DNA of 7,662 nt from JANNWF01 sp041675805 (GCA_041675805.1 JBAYTD010000128.1:1-7662); one strand, 5' to 3'. Counted from the first letter of the stretch, positions 1 to 6,919 are shown. Notes: a model not told the origin generated them from the sequence alone. A program made the numbers and translations.

Positions 1-2042
1 CGGCCTACATGGAGGCCCTGCGTGCGGCGCTGGGGCCGGCCGCCGCGGCGCTGCCGCCGGCACCGCTGCGCTTCGGCTCCTGGGTCGGCGGCGACATGGA
101 CGGCAATCCCAACGTCGGCGCGGCAACCATCCGCGCCACCCTGGATGCGCAGCGCCGGCTGGTGCTGGAGGCCTATCGCCGCGACCTGCGGCAACTGGCC
201 GCCGTGCTGACGCAGTCGCTGGAGCGGGTGGCGGTGGATCGCGCCGTGCTCGAACGTATCGACGCCTACGTGGCCCTGCTGCCGCAGGCCGCGGCGACGC
301 TGAAGTCGCGCCACGCCAACATGCCGTACCGGCAACTGCTGACCCTGATGGGCGCGCGCCTGCTCGCCCTGCTGCGCCTGGCGCGCGGGCGCGGCGACCC
401 GGCCCAGGCCTATGCCGACGCCGGGGAGTTCCGCGACGACCTCGCCCTGATCCACGCCAGCCTCCTGGCGCACCAGGGCGCGCATGCCGGTGCCTTCGCC
501 GTGCGCCGCACGCTGGATCGTGTCGAGGCGTTCGGCTTCCATCTCGCCGCGCTGGATCTGCGCCAGGACTCGCGCATGCACGAGGCGGCGCTGGCCGCCT
601 TGCTGGACGAGCCGGACTGGGCCGAGCGCCCGCTGGCGTGGCGGATCGAGTGTCTGTCGGCGCTGTGGCGCGGCGTCCGCCAGCCGGGCCGGCCGCAGGC
701 GGAAGCGGCGCGCGCCGTGCTCGACGTGTTCCGCGCCCGCGCCGAACTGCGCCGCCGCGATGGCGAGCACGCCTTCGGTCCGTACATCGTCAGCATGAGC
801 CGGCACGTCGCCGATGCGCTGGCGGTGCTGGCGCTGGCGCGCATCGCCGGCGACTGCGAAGCCGATGGCGCGACGCCGATCGACGTCGCGCCGCTGTTCG
901 AGACCGTCGACGACCTGTACCGCGCGCCGGAGGTGATGGCCGCGCTGTTGGCCGATCCCGACTATCGCCGTCACCTCGCCGCGCGCGGTGATCGGCAGAT
1001 CGTGATGCTGGGCTATTCCGACAGCGCCAAGGACGCCGGCATGCTGGCCTCGCGCTGGGCGGTGCAGCGCTGCCAGGTGTCGCTGTCGACGCTGGCCCGC
1101 GAGGCCGGGGTGCAACTGGTGTTCTTCCACGGTCGCGGCGGTTCCGCCAGCCGTGGCGGCGGCAAGACCGAGCGCGCGGTGATCGCCTCGCCACGCGGCT
1201 CGGTGAACGGCGTGCTGAGGCTGACCGAGCAGGGCGAGGTCATCCATCGCAAGTACGGCATCCGCGCGTTGGCCCTGCGCAACCTCGAACAGGCCACCGG
1301 CGCGGTGCTGCGCGCCTCGCTGCGGCCGCGCCCGCCGGAGCCGCGCGAGGAACGCTGGCGGGCGCTGGCCACCGCGCTGGCGCAGCGCTCGCGCGAGGTC
1401 TATCGCGCCCTGGTCCACGAGGATCGGGATTTCGTCGCCTATTTCCGCCTGGCGACGCCGATCGACGTCATCGAGCGGCTCAAGCTCGGCTCGCGGCCGG
1501 CCAAGCGCGCCGCCGGCGGCCAGGCCGGGGTGGAGTCGCTGCGCGCGATTCCGTGGGTGTTCGCCTGGTCGCAGAACCGTTCCATGCTGACCGCCTGGTA
1601 CGGCGTCGGCGCGGCGCTGGACGAAGCGGTGCAACGCGAAGGGCGCGACGCGCTGGCCGAAGTGGCCCGCGACTGGCCGTTCTTCGCCACCCTGATCGAC
1701 GATGTCGAGATGGTGCTGGCCAAGGCCGACCTGGGCATCTTCGAGGCCTATTCGGAACTGGCCGGCGACCTGCATCGACCGTTCTTCGCCCGCATCGCCG
1801 GCGAATTCCAGCGTGCCCGCGACGCCGTGCTGGCGATCCGCGGCAGCGACGAACTGCTGTCCGACGACCGCCGCCTGGCGCTGTCGATCCGCCTGCGCAA
1901 TCCCTACGTCGACCCGATCAGCCTGTTGCAGGTCGACCTGCTGCGCCGCTGGCGCGCCGCCGAGCGCCCCGACGACGCCCTGTTCCACGCCCTCGCCAGC
2001 ACCGTCAACGGCATCGCCGCCGGGGTGCAGAACACCGGCTGA
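1..2042 (+). CDS. ppc: phosphoenolpyruvate carboxylase, 5'-truncated by the window edge
   Basis: This cytoplasmic enzyme adds bicarbonate to phosphoenolpyruvate to give oxaloacetate and phosphate, which refills the TCA cycle. The reading frame is open from the window edge (first full codon at 3), so the ATG at 9 is internal. About 680 residues are present of a usual ~880-930, so the N-terminal quarter, including the first catalytic histidine, lies upstream. Visible signatures are FGSWVGGDMDGNPNV (nt 72-116), the active-site VMLGYSDSAKDAG (nt 1002-1040) and the glycine/arginine loop FHGRGGSASRGGGK (nt 1125-1166). Residues matching the E. coli aspartate-inhibition site also appear: Lys of LAKAD (nt 1722), Arg of RLRNPY (nt 1896) and Asn of the terminal NTG. 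The protein is therefore probably feedback-inhibited by aspartate or malate. The native C-terminus (QNTG) is intact. Identification is secure. Confidence 0.97.
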   Translation, partial: AYMEALRAALGPAAAALPPAPLRFGSWVGGDMDGNPNVGAATIRATLDAQRRLVLEAYRRDLRQLAAVLTQSLERVAVDRAVLERIDAYVALLPQAAATLKSRHANMPYRQLLTLMGARLLALLRLARGRGDPAQAYADAGEFRDDLALIHASLLAHQGAHAGAFAVRRTLDRVEAFGFHLAALDLRQDSRMHEAALAALLDEPDWAERPLAWRIECLSALWRGVRQPGRPQAEAARAVLDVFRARAELRRRDGEHAFGPYIVSMSRHVADALAVLALARIAGDCEADGATPIDVAPLFETVDDLYRAPEVMAALLADPDYRRHLAARGDRQIVMLGYSDSAKDAGMLASRWAVQRCQVSLSTLAREAGVQLVFFHGRGGSASRGGGKTERAVIASPRGSVNGVLRLTEQGEVIHRKYGIRALALRNLEQATGAVLRASLRPRPPEPREERWRALATALAQRSREVYRALVHEDRDFVAYFRLATPIDVIERLKLGSRPAKRAAGGQAGVESLRAIPWVFAWSQNRSMLTAWYGVGAALDEAVQREGRDALAEVARDWPFFATLIDDVEMVLAKADLGIFEAYSELAGDLHRPFFARIAGEFQRARDAVLAIRGSDELLSDDRRLALSIRLRNPYVDPISLLQVDLLRRWRAAERPDDALFHALASTVNGIAAGVQNTG

Positions 2043-2055
2043 GGTCACCGGGCTG

Positions 2056-2643
2056 ATGCCGCGCGATTACACCGAGCAGCGCATCGCCGGGCCGCTGCGG
2101 GCGGATCTGTTCCTGGGTGCGCCGGCCGGGCGGATCGACGATGTCGCCTGGATCGTGCCGCCACGGGAGGATCTGCGCCCGGCGAGCCTCAACGCCATCG
2201 CCATCAGGCCGACCGTCAACCCGTCGCCGGACGCGACCGCCGCCAATCGTCCCGACTGGCGCGCGGCGCAGATTCCGGCGGTCAACGTGCACGCCAGCGC
2301 CGATGGCCTGGCGCGACTGTACGCGGCGCTGGCGCATGGTGGCGGGCTGGATGGGGCGTCCATCCTGTCGCCGTCGGGCATCGCCGCGATGGTCCGCCCG
2401 CGCGGTCGTGCGCATGACGAAATGCTCGGCGACCGGCAGTGGGCGGCCGGCGTCGCGCTCAATCGCGGTGGTCTGTACGGCCCTCACGCGGACGCCTTCG
2501 GGCACAGCGGCTGGGGCGGCAGTTTCGGTTTCGCCGATCCGACGACCGCCCGTGGCGTGGCCTATGTCGTCAACCGCATGGGTTCGGCGTTGAACGGCGA
2601 TCCACGCGCCCGCACGCTGGCGCAACTCGCCGTCGCCTGTTGA
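2056..2643 (+). pseudogene. C-terminal remnant of a serine beta-lactamase/esterase-like hydrolase (class C / family VIII type)
   Basis: The 195-codon frame from the ATG at 2056 resembles the C-terminal half of beta-lactamase-fold serine hydrolases (Pfam Beta-lactamase). It has RIAGPLRADLFLGAP near residues 9-23 and the box-III-like FGHSGWGGSFGFADP at 148-162, followed by VAYVVNRMG. Family members are usually about 380-400 residues. The N-terminal half with the SxxK nucleophile and the YxN/YxxG motif is missing, and the upstream DNA is ppc, so the protein should not be catalytic. Family-like sequence (EVTG) can be read in this frame already from 2041, so the break lies at the ppc stop. The remaining frame has no stop or frameshift, which suggests recent truncation or continued translation. 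GAGG at 2041-2044 is a weak possible ribosome site. It could be annotated as a short CDS; I favour a gene remnant. Confidence 0.75.
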
Positions 2644-2670
2644 GCCAAGCGTTTCCGGGTACTGAAACGG

Positions 2671-2696
2671 ACGACGGCGGCCGCAGCCGCCGTCGT
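2671..2696. terminator. perfect GC-rich hairpin between convergent genes (likely bidirectional terminator)
   Basis: An 11-bp perfect stem, ACGACGGCGGC (2671-2681) with GCCGCCGTCGT (2686-2696), closes a 4-nt CGCA loop. It lies 27 nt after the lactamase remnant stop and 21 nt beyond the sodB stop, the expected place for a shared terminator. No long T run follows on either strand. On the minus strand the exit sequence is CCGTTTCAG, with only three Ts. The stem is certain; its use as an intrinsic terminator is inferred. Confidence 0.7.
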
Positions 2697-2717
2697 GATC
2701 GCGCGCCGGGGGGGCGA

Positions 2718-3296
2718 TCAGGCCATCTGGCTGCTGACGTAGTCCCAGTTGACCAGGTTCCAGAACGCTTCGACGTACTTCGGACGGGCGTTGCGGTAAT
2801 CGACGTAGTAGGCGTGTTCCCACACGTCGCAGGTCAGCAGCGGGGTGTCGGTGCCGGTCAGCGGGGTGGCGGCGTTGCCGGTGGAGACCAGGGCGAGGCT
2901 GCCATCGGTGCGCTGCACCAGCCAGGCCCAGCCGGAGCCGAAGGTGCCGATGGCGGTCTTGGTGAATTCTTCCTTGAAGGCATCGAAGGAGCCGAATGCG
3001 GCGTCGATGGCCTCGGCCAGCTTGCCGGTCGGTTGGCCGCCGCCGTTCGGCGACAGGCAGTGCCAGTAGAAGGTGTGGTTCCAGACCTGGGCGGCGTTGT
3101 TGAACAGGCCGCCGCTGCTCTGCCGGATGATGGTTTCCAGGTCGGCGTTTTCGTGCTCGGTGCCCTTGATCAGGTTGTTCAGGTTGGTGACGTAGGCCTG
3201 ATGGTGCTTGCCGTAGTGGTAATCGATGGTTTCGGCGGAAATGTGCGGCGCCAGCGCGTCACGGGCGTACGGAAGGGGGGGAAGTTCGAAGGCCAT
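2718..3296 (-). CDS. sodB: superoxide dismutase, iron type
   Basis: This cytoplasmic enzyme converts superoxide to oxygen and hydrogen peroxide. The 192-residue protein is the normal family length and begins MAFELPPLPY. The metal ligands are all visible: His27 (in YHYGKHHQAYV), His74 (in QVWNHTFYW), Asp157 and His161 (in DVWEHAYYVDY). Gln70 in the NNAAQ segment is at the position typical of Fe-SOD; Mn-SOD has Gly there and takes its Gln from a later position. This favours iron. An in-frame ATG at 3368 exists, but the 24 extra residues do not resemble the family. The ATG at 3296 has a GAGAG-like ribosome site just upstream (about 3303-3309) and gives the conserved N-terminus. The gene diverges from grxD, and the two are also neighbours in E. 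coli. Confidence 0.97.
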   Translation of the reverse strand: MAFELPPLPYARDALAPHISAETIDYHYGKHHQAYVTNLNNLIKGTEHENADLETIIRQSSGGLFNNAAQVWNHTFYWHCLSPNGGGQPTGKLAEAIDAAFGSFDAFKEEFTKTAIGTFGSGWAWLVQRTDGSLALVSTGNAATPLTGTDTPLLTCDVWEHAYYVDYRNARPKYVEAFWNLVNWDYVSSQMA

Positions 3297-3457
3297 GATC
3301 GTTCTCTCGTCGGTGGGCGGGTGGCGGCATTCACCGTTGCCGGTGCGCCTGTGGGAAAATGGTACCAATCCCGTCGGCTTTCCGCGCCACGGAACTGAAC
3401 CTTCCCCCTTGGCCGCCGGCGGCAGTGTCGTCGCGGCGGCGTCGACATGGAGTTTCC
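3297..3457. promoter_or_regulatory. divergent sodB-grxD spacer with candidate extended -10 elements
   Basis: This 161-bp spacer must hold the start signals for both sodB and the grxD operon. Its most AT-rich patch is around 3356-3369. There the palindrome TGGTACCA (3360-3367) gives, on the minus strand, an extended -10-like TGG-TACCAT (3367 down to 3359). This would leave a sodB leader of roughly 55 nt. On the plus strand the same core reads TGG-TACCAA, with TTGCCG (3337-3342) upstream at a non-ideal spacing. No convincing -35 partner or known operator was found. The promoter calls are tentative inferences. Confidence 0.3.
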
Positions 3458-3778
3458 ATGACCGTCATTGACCGTATCCGCTCGCTGGTCGAAAGCCAGC
3501 CCATCGTGCTTTTCATGAAGGGCACGCCGCAGTTTCCGATGTGTGGTTTCTCCAGCCGCGCGGTGCAGGCGCTGAAGACCTGCGGCGCGCGCTTCGCCCA
3601 CGTCAACGTGCTGGAGGATCCCGAGGTGCGCGCCAATCTGCCGCGCTACGCCAACTGGCCGACCTTCCCGCAACTGTTCGTCAATGGCGAATTGATCGGC
3701 GGCTGCGACATCATTGTCGAGCTGCACGCCCAGGGCGAGTTGCAGCAGATCGTCGCCGAGGCGCAGAAGGCGGCCTGA
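3458..3778 (+). CDS. grxD: monothiol glutaredoxin, CGFS type (Grx4)
   Basis: This is a cytosolic monothiol glutaredoxin that, in the known family, carries a bridging [2Fe-2S] cluster with glutathione and takes part in Fe-S transfer and iron homeostasis, often with BolA. The 106-residue length fits the single-domain family. Visible marks are Lys21 in FMKGTP, the CGFS active site at 29-32, the glutathione-binding WPTFPQLFVNG at 67-77 and GGCD at 81-84. The start at 3458 is chosen because GGAG (3449-3452) sits 5 nt upstream and MTVIDRI matches family N-termini. The frame is open upstream to 3359 but that stretch is not family-like. It is the first gene of an apparent three-gene operon and diverges from sodB. 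Confidence 0.96.
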   Translation: MTVIDRIRSLVESQPIVLFMKGTPQFPMCGFSSRAVQALKTCGARFAHVNVLEDPEVRANLPRYANWPTFPQLFVNGELIGGCDIIVELHAQGELQQIVAEAQKAA

Positions 3779-3779
3779 G

Positions 3780-4526
3780 ATGGACATCGGGCAACTGCAA
3801 CCGGCGGCCGATGCGCTGGCCGGGCGGGTGATCCTGGTCACCGGTGCCTACGGCGGGCTGGGCGAGGCCGCCGCGCGCGCCTGCGCAGCGGCCGGTGCCA
3901 GCGTGGTGCTGCTGGGTCGCCGCGTGCCCAAGTTGAATCGCGTCTACGACGCCATCGTCGCCGACGGCGGACCGACGCCGGCGCTGTATCCGCTCGACCT
4001 GGAAGGTGCCAGCGGCGACGACTACGCCGAGATGGCCGAGCGCATCGGCTCCGAATGCGGCCGCCTCGATGGCGTGCTGCACGCGGCGGCGGCGTTCAAG
4101 GGCCTCAGCTCGCTGGCCAACACCGCGCCGCAGGACTGGCTGCGCGCCCTGCACGTCAACCTGTCCGCGCCGCTGCAACTGACCCGCGCCTGCCTGCCCT
4201 GGCTGGGTCGCGGCGATGATGCCGCGGTGGTGTTCATGCTGAACGATCCGGCGATGACCGCCAGCGCCTACTGGGGTGCCTACGGCATCGCCCAGAACGG
4301 CTTGCAGGCAGCGGTGTCGATGCTCGCCGCCGAGCAGGCCGGTGGGCCGGTGCGCATCCACGGGCTGCGGCCCGGGCCGATGCGCACGGCGCTGCGTGCA
4401 TCGGCCTGGTTCGGCGAGGATCCGGGCCTGTGGCCGCCGCCGTCGACCTATGCGCCGGCCTGCGTCCACCTGCTCGCCGCCAGCGGCGCGGCGCATCGCG
4501 GAGAGGTGTTGGCGGTGAGCGCGTGA
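3780..4526 (+). CDS. YciK-like short-chain dehydrogenase/reductase with degenerate active site
   Basis: A 248-residue single Rossmann-fold SDR protein that most resembles E. coli YciK, whose substrate is unknown. The TGAYGGLG nucleotide motif lies at 21-28. GRR at 46-48 suggests NADP(H) preference. LDGVLHAAAAF (96-106) stands where the NAG motif should be, so its Asn is replaced by Ala. The structural Asn127 (HVN) and Tyr168 (WGAYG) are kept. Aligned by eye on YciK, the catalytic Ser (13 before Tyr) is Asn155 and the catalytic Lys (Tyr+4) is Gln172. The C-terminal RPGPMRTALRASAW segment is family-like. Ordinary SDR oxidoreduction is therefore doubtful, although cofactor binding may remain. 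The ATG is 1 nt after the grxD stop (TGAGATG), with AAGG about 9 nt upstream, so translation is probably coupled to grxD. Confidence 0.88.
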   Translation: MDIGQLQPAADALAGRVILVTGAYGGLGEAAARACAAAGASVVLLGRRVPKLNRVYDAIVADGGPTPALYPLDLEGASGDDYAEMAERIGSECGRLDGVLHAAAAFKGLSSLANTAPQDWLRALHVNLSAPLQLTRACLPWLGRGDDAAVVFMLNDPAMTASAYWGAYGIAQNGLQAAVSMLAAEQAGGPVRIHGLRPGPMRTALRASAWFGEDPGLWPPPSTYAPACVHLLAASGAAHRGEVLAVSA

Positions 4527-5119
4527 CCACGCTGTCCGCCGCCATCCTGCTGTTCCTGATCCTCGACCCGCTCGGCAACATCCCGGTTTTCCTCAGCCTG
4601 CTCAAGCCGCTGACGCCGCAGCGCCGACGCTTCGTGCTGGCGCGCGAACTGCTGATCGCGCTGAGCGTGCTGTTCGTGTTCCTGTGGGCCGGCCAGTACC
4701 TGCTCGCGGCGATGCACCTGCGCCAGGAATCGGTATCCATCGCCGGCGGCATCGTGCTGTTTCTGATCGGCCTGCGGATGATCTTCCCGCCGGCGGAGGG
4801 CCTGTTTGGCGACAGTGGCGACGGCGAGCCGTTCATCGTGCCGCTGGCCATCCCGCTGGTCGCCGGGCCGTCCGGCATGGCGGCGGTGATGCTGCTCGGC
4901 ACCCAGCAGCCGGATCGCATGGGCGACTGGAGCCTGGCCCTGATCCTCGCCTGGGCGGCCACCGCCCTGATCCTGTTTTCCGCCACCTGGCTGTATCGCC
5001 TGCTCGGCCGGCGCGTGCTGATCGCCGTCGAGCGGCTGATGGGCATGTTGCTGGTGGCGCTGTCGGTGCAGATGTTCCTCGATGGCGTGGCGACCTATTT
5101 GTCGCTGCCGGTCGGCTGA
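4523..5119 (+). CDS. yhgN: MarC family integral membrane protein, YhgN-like
   Basis: A 198-residue inner-membrane protein of the MarC/UPF0056 family. It closely resembles E. coli YhgN in length and motifs: LILDPLGNIPVF (12-23), RELLIAL (41-47), PFIVPLAIPLVAGP (103-116) and ERLMG...QMFLDG near the C-terminus. Hydrophobic stretches around 4-27, 43-64, 71-88, 104-125, 136-157 and 170-192 suggest about six membrane spans. The function is not established; the early link of MarC to multidrug resistance was not upheld. The start is the GTG at 4523, which overlaps the upstream stop by 4 nt (GTGA) and has GGTGAG just ahead. In-frame extension upstream to 4430 reads Arg-rich sequence unlike the family. 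It is the last gene of the grxD operon and converges on purK. Confidence 0.92.
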   Translation: MTTLSAAILLFLILDPLGNIPVFLSLLKPLTPQRRRFVLARELLIALSVLFVFLWAGQYLLAAMHLRQESVSIAGGIVLFLIGLRMIFPPAEGLFGDSGDGEPFIVPLAIPLVAGPSGMAAVMLLGTQQPDRMGDWSLALILAWAATALILFSATWLYRLLGRRVLIAVERLMGMLLVALSVQMFLDGVATYLSLPVG

Positions 5120-5124
5120 ACGAG

Positions 5125-5157
5125 GCGCGGATCACGGCGGCGCGATGACCGCCGCGC
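5125..5157. terminator. weak hairpin in the yhgN-purK convergent gap
   Basis: The 42-nt gap between the yhgN stop and the purK stop has two competing short pairings. GCGCGG (5125-5130) can pair with CCGCGC (5152-5157), and CGGCGG (5135-5140) can pair with CCGCCG (5149-5154). Both loops are imperfect and no T run follows on either strand. A bidirectional terminator is expected from the convergent layout, but the structural support is weak, and such short GC pairings are common at this base composition. Confidence 0.25.
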
Positions 5158-5161
5158 GTCC

Positions 5162-6316
5162 TCAGCCCTCGCCGCGCAGCGCCGCCAGCACCGGCGCGAT
5201 CATCGTCTCCAATCCGCTGTCGCGCGCATAGGCGGCCAGTTGTCCGGCGAGGTCGGCTTCGCTGTCGGCGACCACGGTGGCGTGACCGACCTTGCGTCCT
5301 GGGCGCGGGGGTTTGCCGTAGTCGTGCCAATGTCCGCCGGGGCGACGCAGCAGCGGCGTCGGGTCGGGCAACTCGCCGACCCAGATCAGCATGCAGGCGA
5401 CGCCGCGTGCTGCGGTACTGCCCAGCGGCAGGCCGAGAATGGCGCGCAGATGGTTCTCGAACTGGCTGCACGCGGCAGCTTCGATGGTCCAGTGGCCGGA
5501 GTTGTGCACGCGCGGAGCCATCTCGTTGGCGAGCAGGCCGTCGCCGGCGTCGAACAGTTCCAGCGCGAACACGCCGACGTAATCCAGCGCCTCGGCGATG
5601 CGCCGTGCGCTGTCCTCGGCGCGGGCGGCAAGCGCATCGTTGACGCGGGCCGGAGCAAGGCTGGCGCAGAGGATGCCGTCGAGATGCCAGTTGCGGGTCA
5701 GCGGCCAGGTGCGGAACTCGCCGTCACGGCCGCGCACGGCGATCACCGACAGCTCGCGGCGGAACTCGACGAAGGCTTCCAGGATCAGACCGACCTGGTC
5801 GCACTGCGCGCCCAGCGCCGCCCAGGCGGCATCGGCGTCGGATTCGTCGCGCAGGCGGAACTGGCCCTTGCCGTCATAGCCGAGCCGGCGCGTTTTCAGG
5901 ATCGCCGGCGCGCCGATGTCGGCCAGCGCGCGGTCGAGGTCGACGCGCGAGGCCACCGCCGAGAAGCGCGGGGTGGCGATGCCGAGGTCGAGGAACAGGC
6001 TTTTTTCCGCCAGCCGGTCCTGCGCCACCGCCAGCGCCGCCGGCGAGGGATGCACCGGAATGCGCGCCGCCAGCCATTGCGCGCTGTCGGCGGGCACGTT
6101 CTCGAAGTCGAAGGTGGCGACATCGATGCGTTCGGCGAAGCGCGCCAGCGCGTCGGCGTCGCGGAAGTCGGCCTTCAGCAGCGGCGCAACCTGTGCCGCG
6201 CAGGCGTCGGCGAGGTTGTCGAGGACCAGCAGGCGCAGCCCCAGCGGCGCGCCGGCCAGGGCCAGCATGCGGGCGAGCTGGCCGCCGCCGAGGATGCCGA
6301 CCGTGGCTTGGCTCAT
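5162..6316 (-). CDS. purK: N5-carboxyaminoimidazole ribonucleotide synthase
   Basis: This ATP-grasp enzyme uses ATP and bicarbonate to carboxylate aminoimidazole ribonucleotide to N5-CAIR, the substrate of PurE, in de novo purine synthesis in the cytoplasm. The 384 residues match the family length. In order are visible GILGGGQLARM (7-17, N-terminal preATP-grasp fold), QDRLAEKSLF (99-108), the ATP-grasp loop LKTRRLGYDGKGQ (140-152), EFRRELSVI (184-192), the metal/ATP site NEMAPRVHNSGHWT (264-277), SQFENH (284-289), and C-terminal HDYGK (331-335) with GRKVGH (340-345). The ATG overlaps the purE stop as ATGA (6313-6316), so it is the second gene of a purEK operon with coupled translation. No key residue appears lost. 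Confidence 0.97.
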   Translation of the reverse strand: MSQATVGILGGGQLARMLALAGAPLGLRLLVLDNLADACAAQVAPLLKADFRDADALARFAERIDVATFDFENVPADSAQWLAARIPVHPSPAALAVAQDRLAEKSLFLDLGIATPRFSAVASRVDLDRALADIGAPAILKTRRLGYDGKGQFRLRDESDADAAWAALGAQCDQVGLILEAFVEFRRELSVIAVRGRDGEFRTWPLTRNWHLDGILCASLAPARVNDALAARAEDSARRIAEALDYVGVFALELFDAGDGLLANEMAPRVHNSGHWTIEAAACSQFENHLRAILGLPLGSTAARGVACMLIWVGELPDPTPLLRRPGGHWHDYGKPPRPGRKVGHATVVADSEADLAGQLAAYARDSGLETMIAPVLAALRGEG

Positions 6317-6822
6317 GGCAGGCGCGGGTCGGGATGGGCGAGCACGTCGTCGGTCTGCTTGTGGCGGAAGGCGCGCAGCGCGGCGGCGATGGCGGGATGC
6401 TGCGGGGCCAGCAGAGCGGCGGCGAACAGGCCGGCGTTGGCGGCCCCGGCGCTGCCGATGGCGAAGGTGGCGACCGGCACGCCGGCCGGCATCTGCACGA
6501 TCGACAACAGCGAATCCAGGCCATTGAGCGCGCGCGACTGCACCGGCACGCCGAGCACCGGAAGCATCGTCTTCGCCGCCAGCATGCCGGGCAGGTGGGC
6601 GGCACCGCCGGCACCGGCGATGATCGCCCGCAGGCCGCGCGACTGCGCCTTGTCGGCGTAGTCGAACAACAGCTCGGGCGTGCGGTGCGCGGAGACCACG
6701 CGCACTTCATGCGCCACGCCGAGCGCCTTCAGTCGCTCGACCGCGTGCTGCATCGTGTCCCAGTCGTTGCGCGACCCCATCACCACGCCGACGAGCGGGG
6801 GGGCGGCCAAGGTATCGGTCAT
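6313..6822 (-). CDS. purE: N5-carboxyaminoimidazole ribonucleotide mutase (PurE catalytic subunit, class I)
   Basis: PurE moves the carboxyl group of N5-CAIR to carbon 4 to give CAIR, directly following PurK in de novo purine synthesis. Class I enzymes are octamers. The 169-residue protein shows the family motifs: VVMGSRNDWDTM (13-24, phosphate/substrate loop), SAHRTPE with the conserved His46 (44-50), AGAGGAAHLPGM (70-81), PVLGVPV (88-94), MPAGVPVATFAIG (111-123) and GAANAGLFAA. The presence of a partner PurK and the SAHRTP motif fit the bacterial mutase rather than the class II AIR carboxylase. The ATG at 6822 gives the normal N-terminus; the frame is open far upstream only because stops are rare at this GC content. 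A GAGACGG-like ribosome site lies just ahead. Confidence 0.97.
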   Translation of the reverse strand: MTDTLAAPPLVGVVMGSRNDWDTMQHAVERLKALGVAHEVRVVSAHRTPELLFDYADKAQSRGLRAIIAGAGGAAHLPGMLAAKTMLPVLGVPVQSRALNGLDSLLSIVQMPAGVPVATFAIGSAGAANAGLFAAALLAPQHPAIAAALRAFRHKQTDDVLAHPDPRLP

Positions 6823-6841
6823 TGCCGTCTCGCAAAAGCGT

Positions 6842-6870
6842 ATTGTAGTGGCAAGAATGCCCTGACAGAA
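6842..6870 (-). promoter_or_regulatory. purE: candidate purEK promoter
   Basis: On the minus strand TACAAT (6847 down to 6842) matches the sigma-70 -10 consensus at five of six bases. The hexamer 17 nt upstream, TTCTGT (6870 down to 6865), is a poor -35. The predicted transcript start is near 6835, giving a short leader of about 13 nt before the purE ATG, with GAGACGG inside it. It overlaps a candidate promoter for the opposite gene. Prediction by eye only. Confidence 0.4.
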
Positions 6871-6871
6871 T
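6843..6871 (+). promoter_or_regulatory. candidate promoter for the Trm112-like gene
   Basis: TTGTAG (6843-6848) as a -35 and CAGAAT (6866-6871) as a -10 are separated by 17 nt on the plus strand. The -10 matches consensus at four of six bases and the -35 at three of six. The transcript would start near 6878, about 40 nt before the ATG at 6920. It lies on top of the candidate purE promoter. Weak elements, read by eye. Confidence 0.3.
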
Positions 6872-6919
6872 CGGAAACGCATGGACATCGGCGCGCCGTC
6901 GCCGCAACAGGGAGTGGTC

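Noticed and set aside
2826..2835. Cys156 beside metal ligand Asp157 in SodB as an unusual residue.
   Set aside because: From memory, other gammaproteobacterial Fe-SODs (for example in Pseudomonas) also read LLTCDVWEHAYY, so this is ordinary.
2439..3398. 319-codon plus-strand frame across the lactamase remnant, terminator and sodB antisense.
   Set aside because: It crosses the hairpin and runs opposite sodB, whose metal ligands are all present; the translation is Arg/Gly-rich and non-homologous.
5240..6661. 473-codon plus-strand open frame antisense to purK and purE.
   Set aside because: It lies opposite two genes with unmistakable PurK/PurE motifs. Its translation is low-complexity and matches no family; it is open only because stops are rare at this GC content.
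6797..6803. G7 tracts near the 5' ends of purE (6797-6803) and sodB (3275-3281) as phase-variation sites.
   Set aside because: Seven-base tracts are expected in such GC-rich DNA, both encode Pro-Pro in normal family N-termini, and both genes are essential-type housekeeping genes in frame.
6825..6845. CGCAAAAGCG near purE as a possible PurR operator half-site.
   Set aside because: Only one half (CGCAAA) resembles the gammaproteobacterial PurR box; there is no matching TTTGCG arm at the right spacing.
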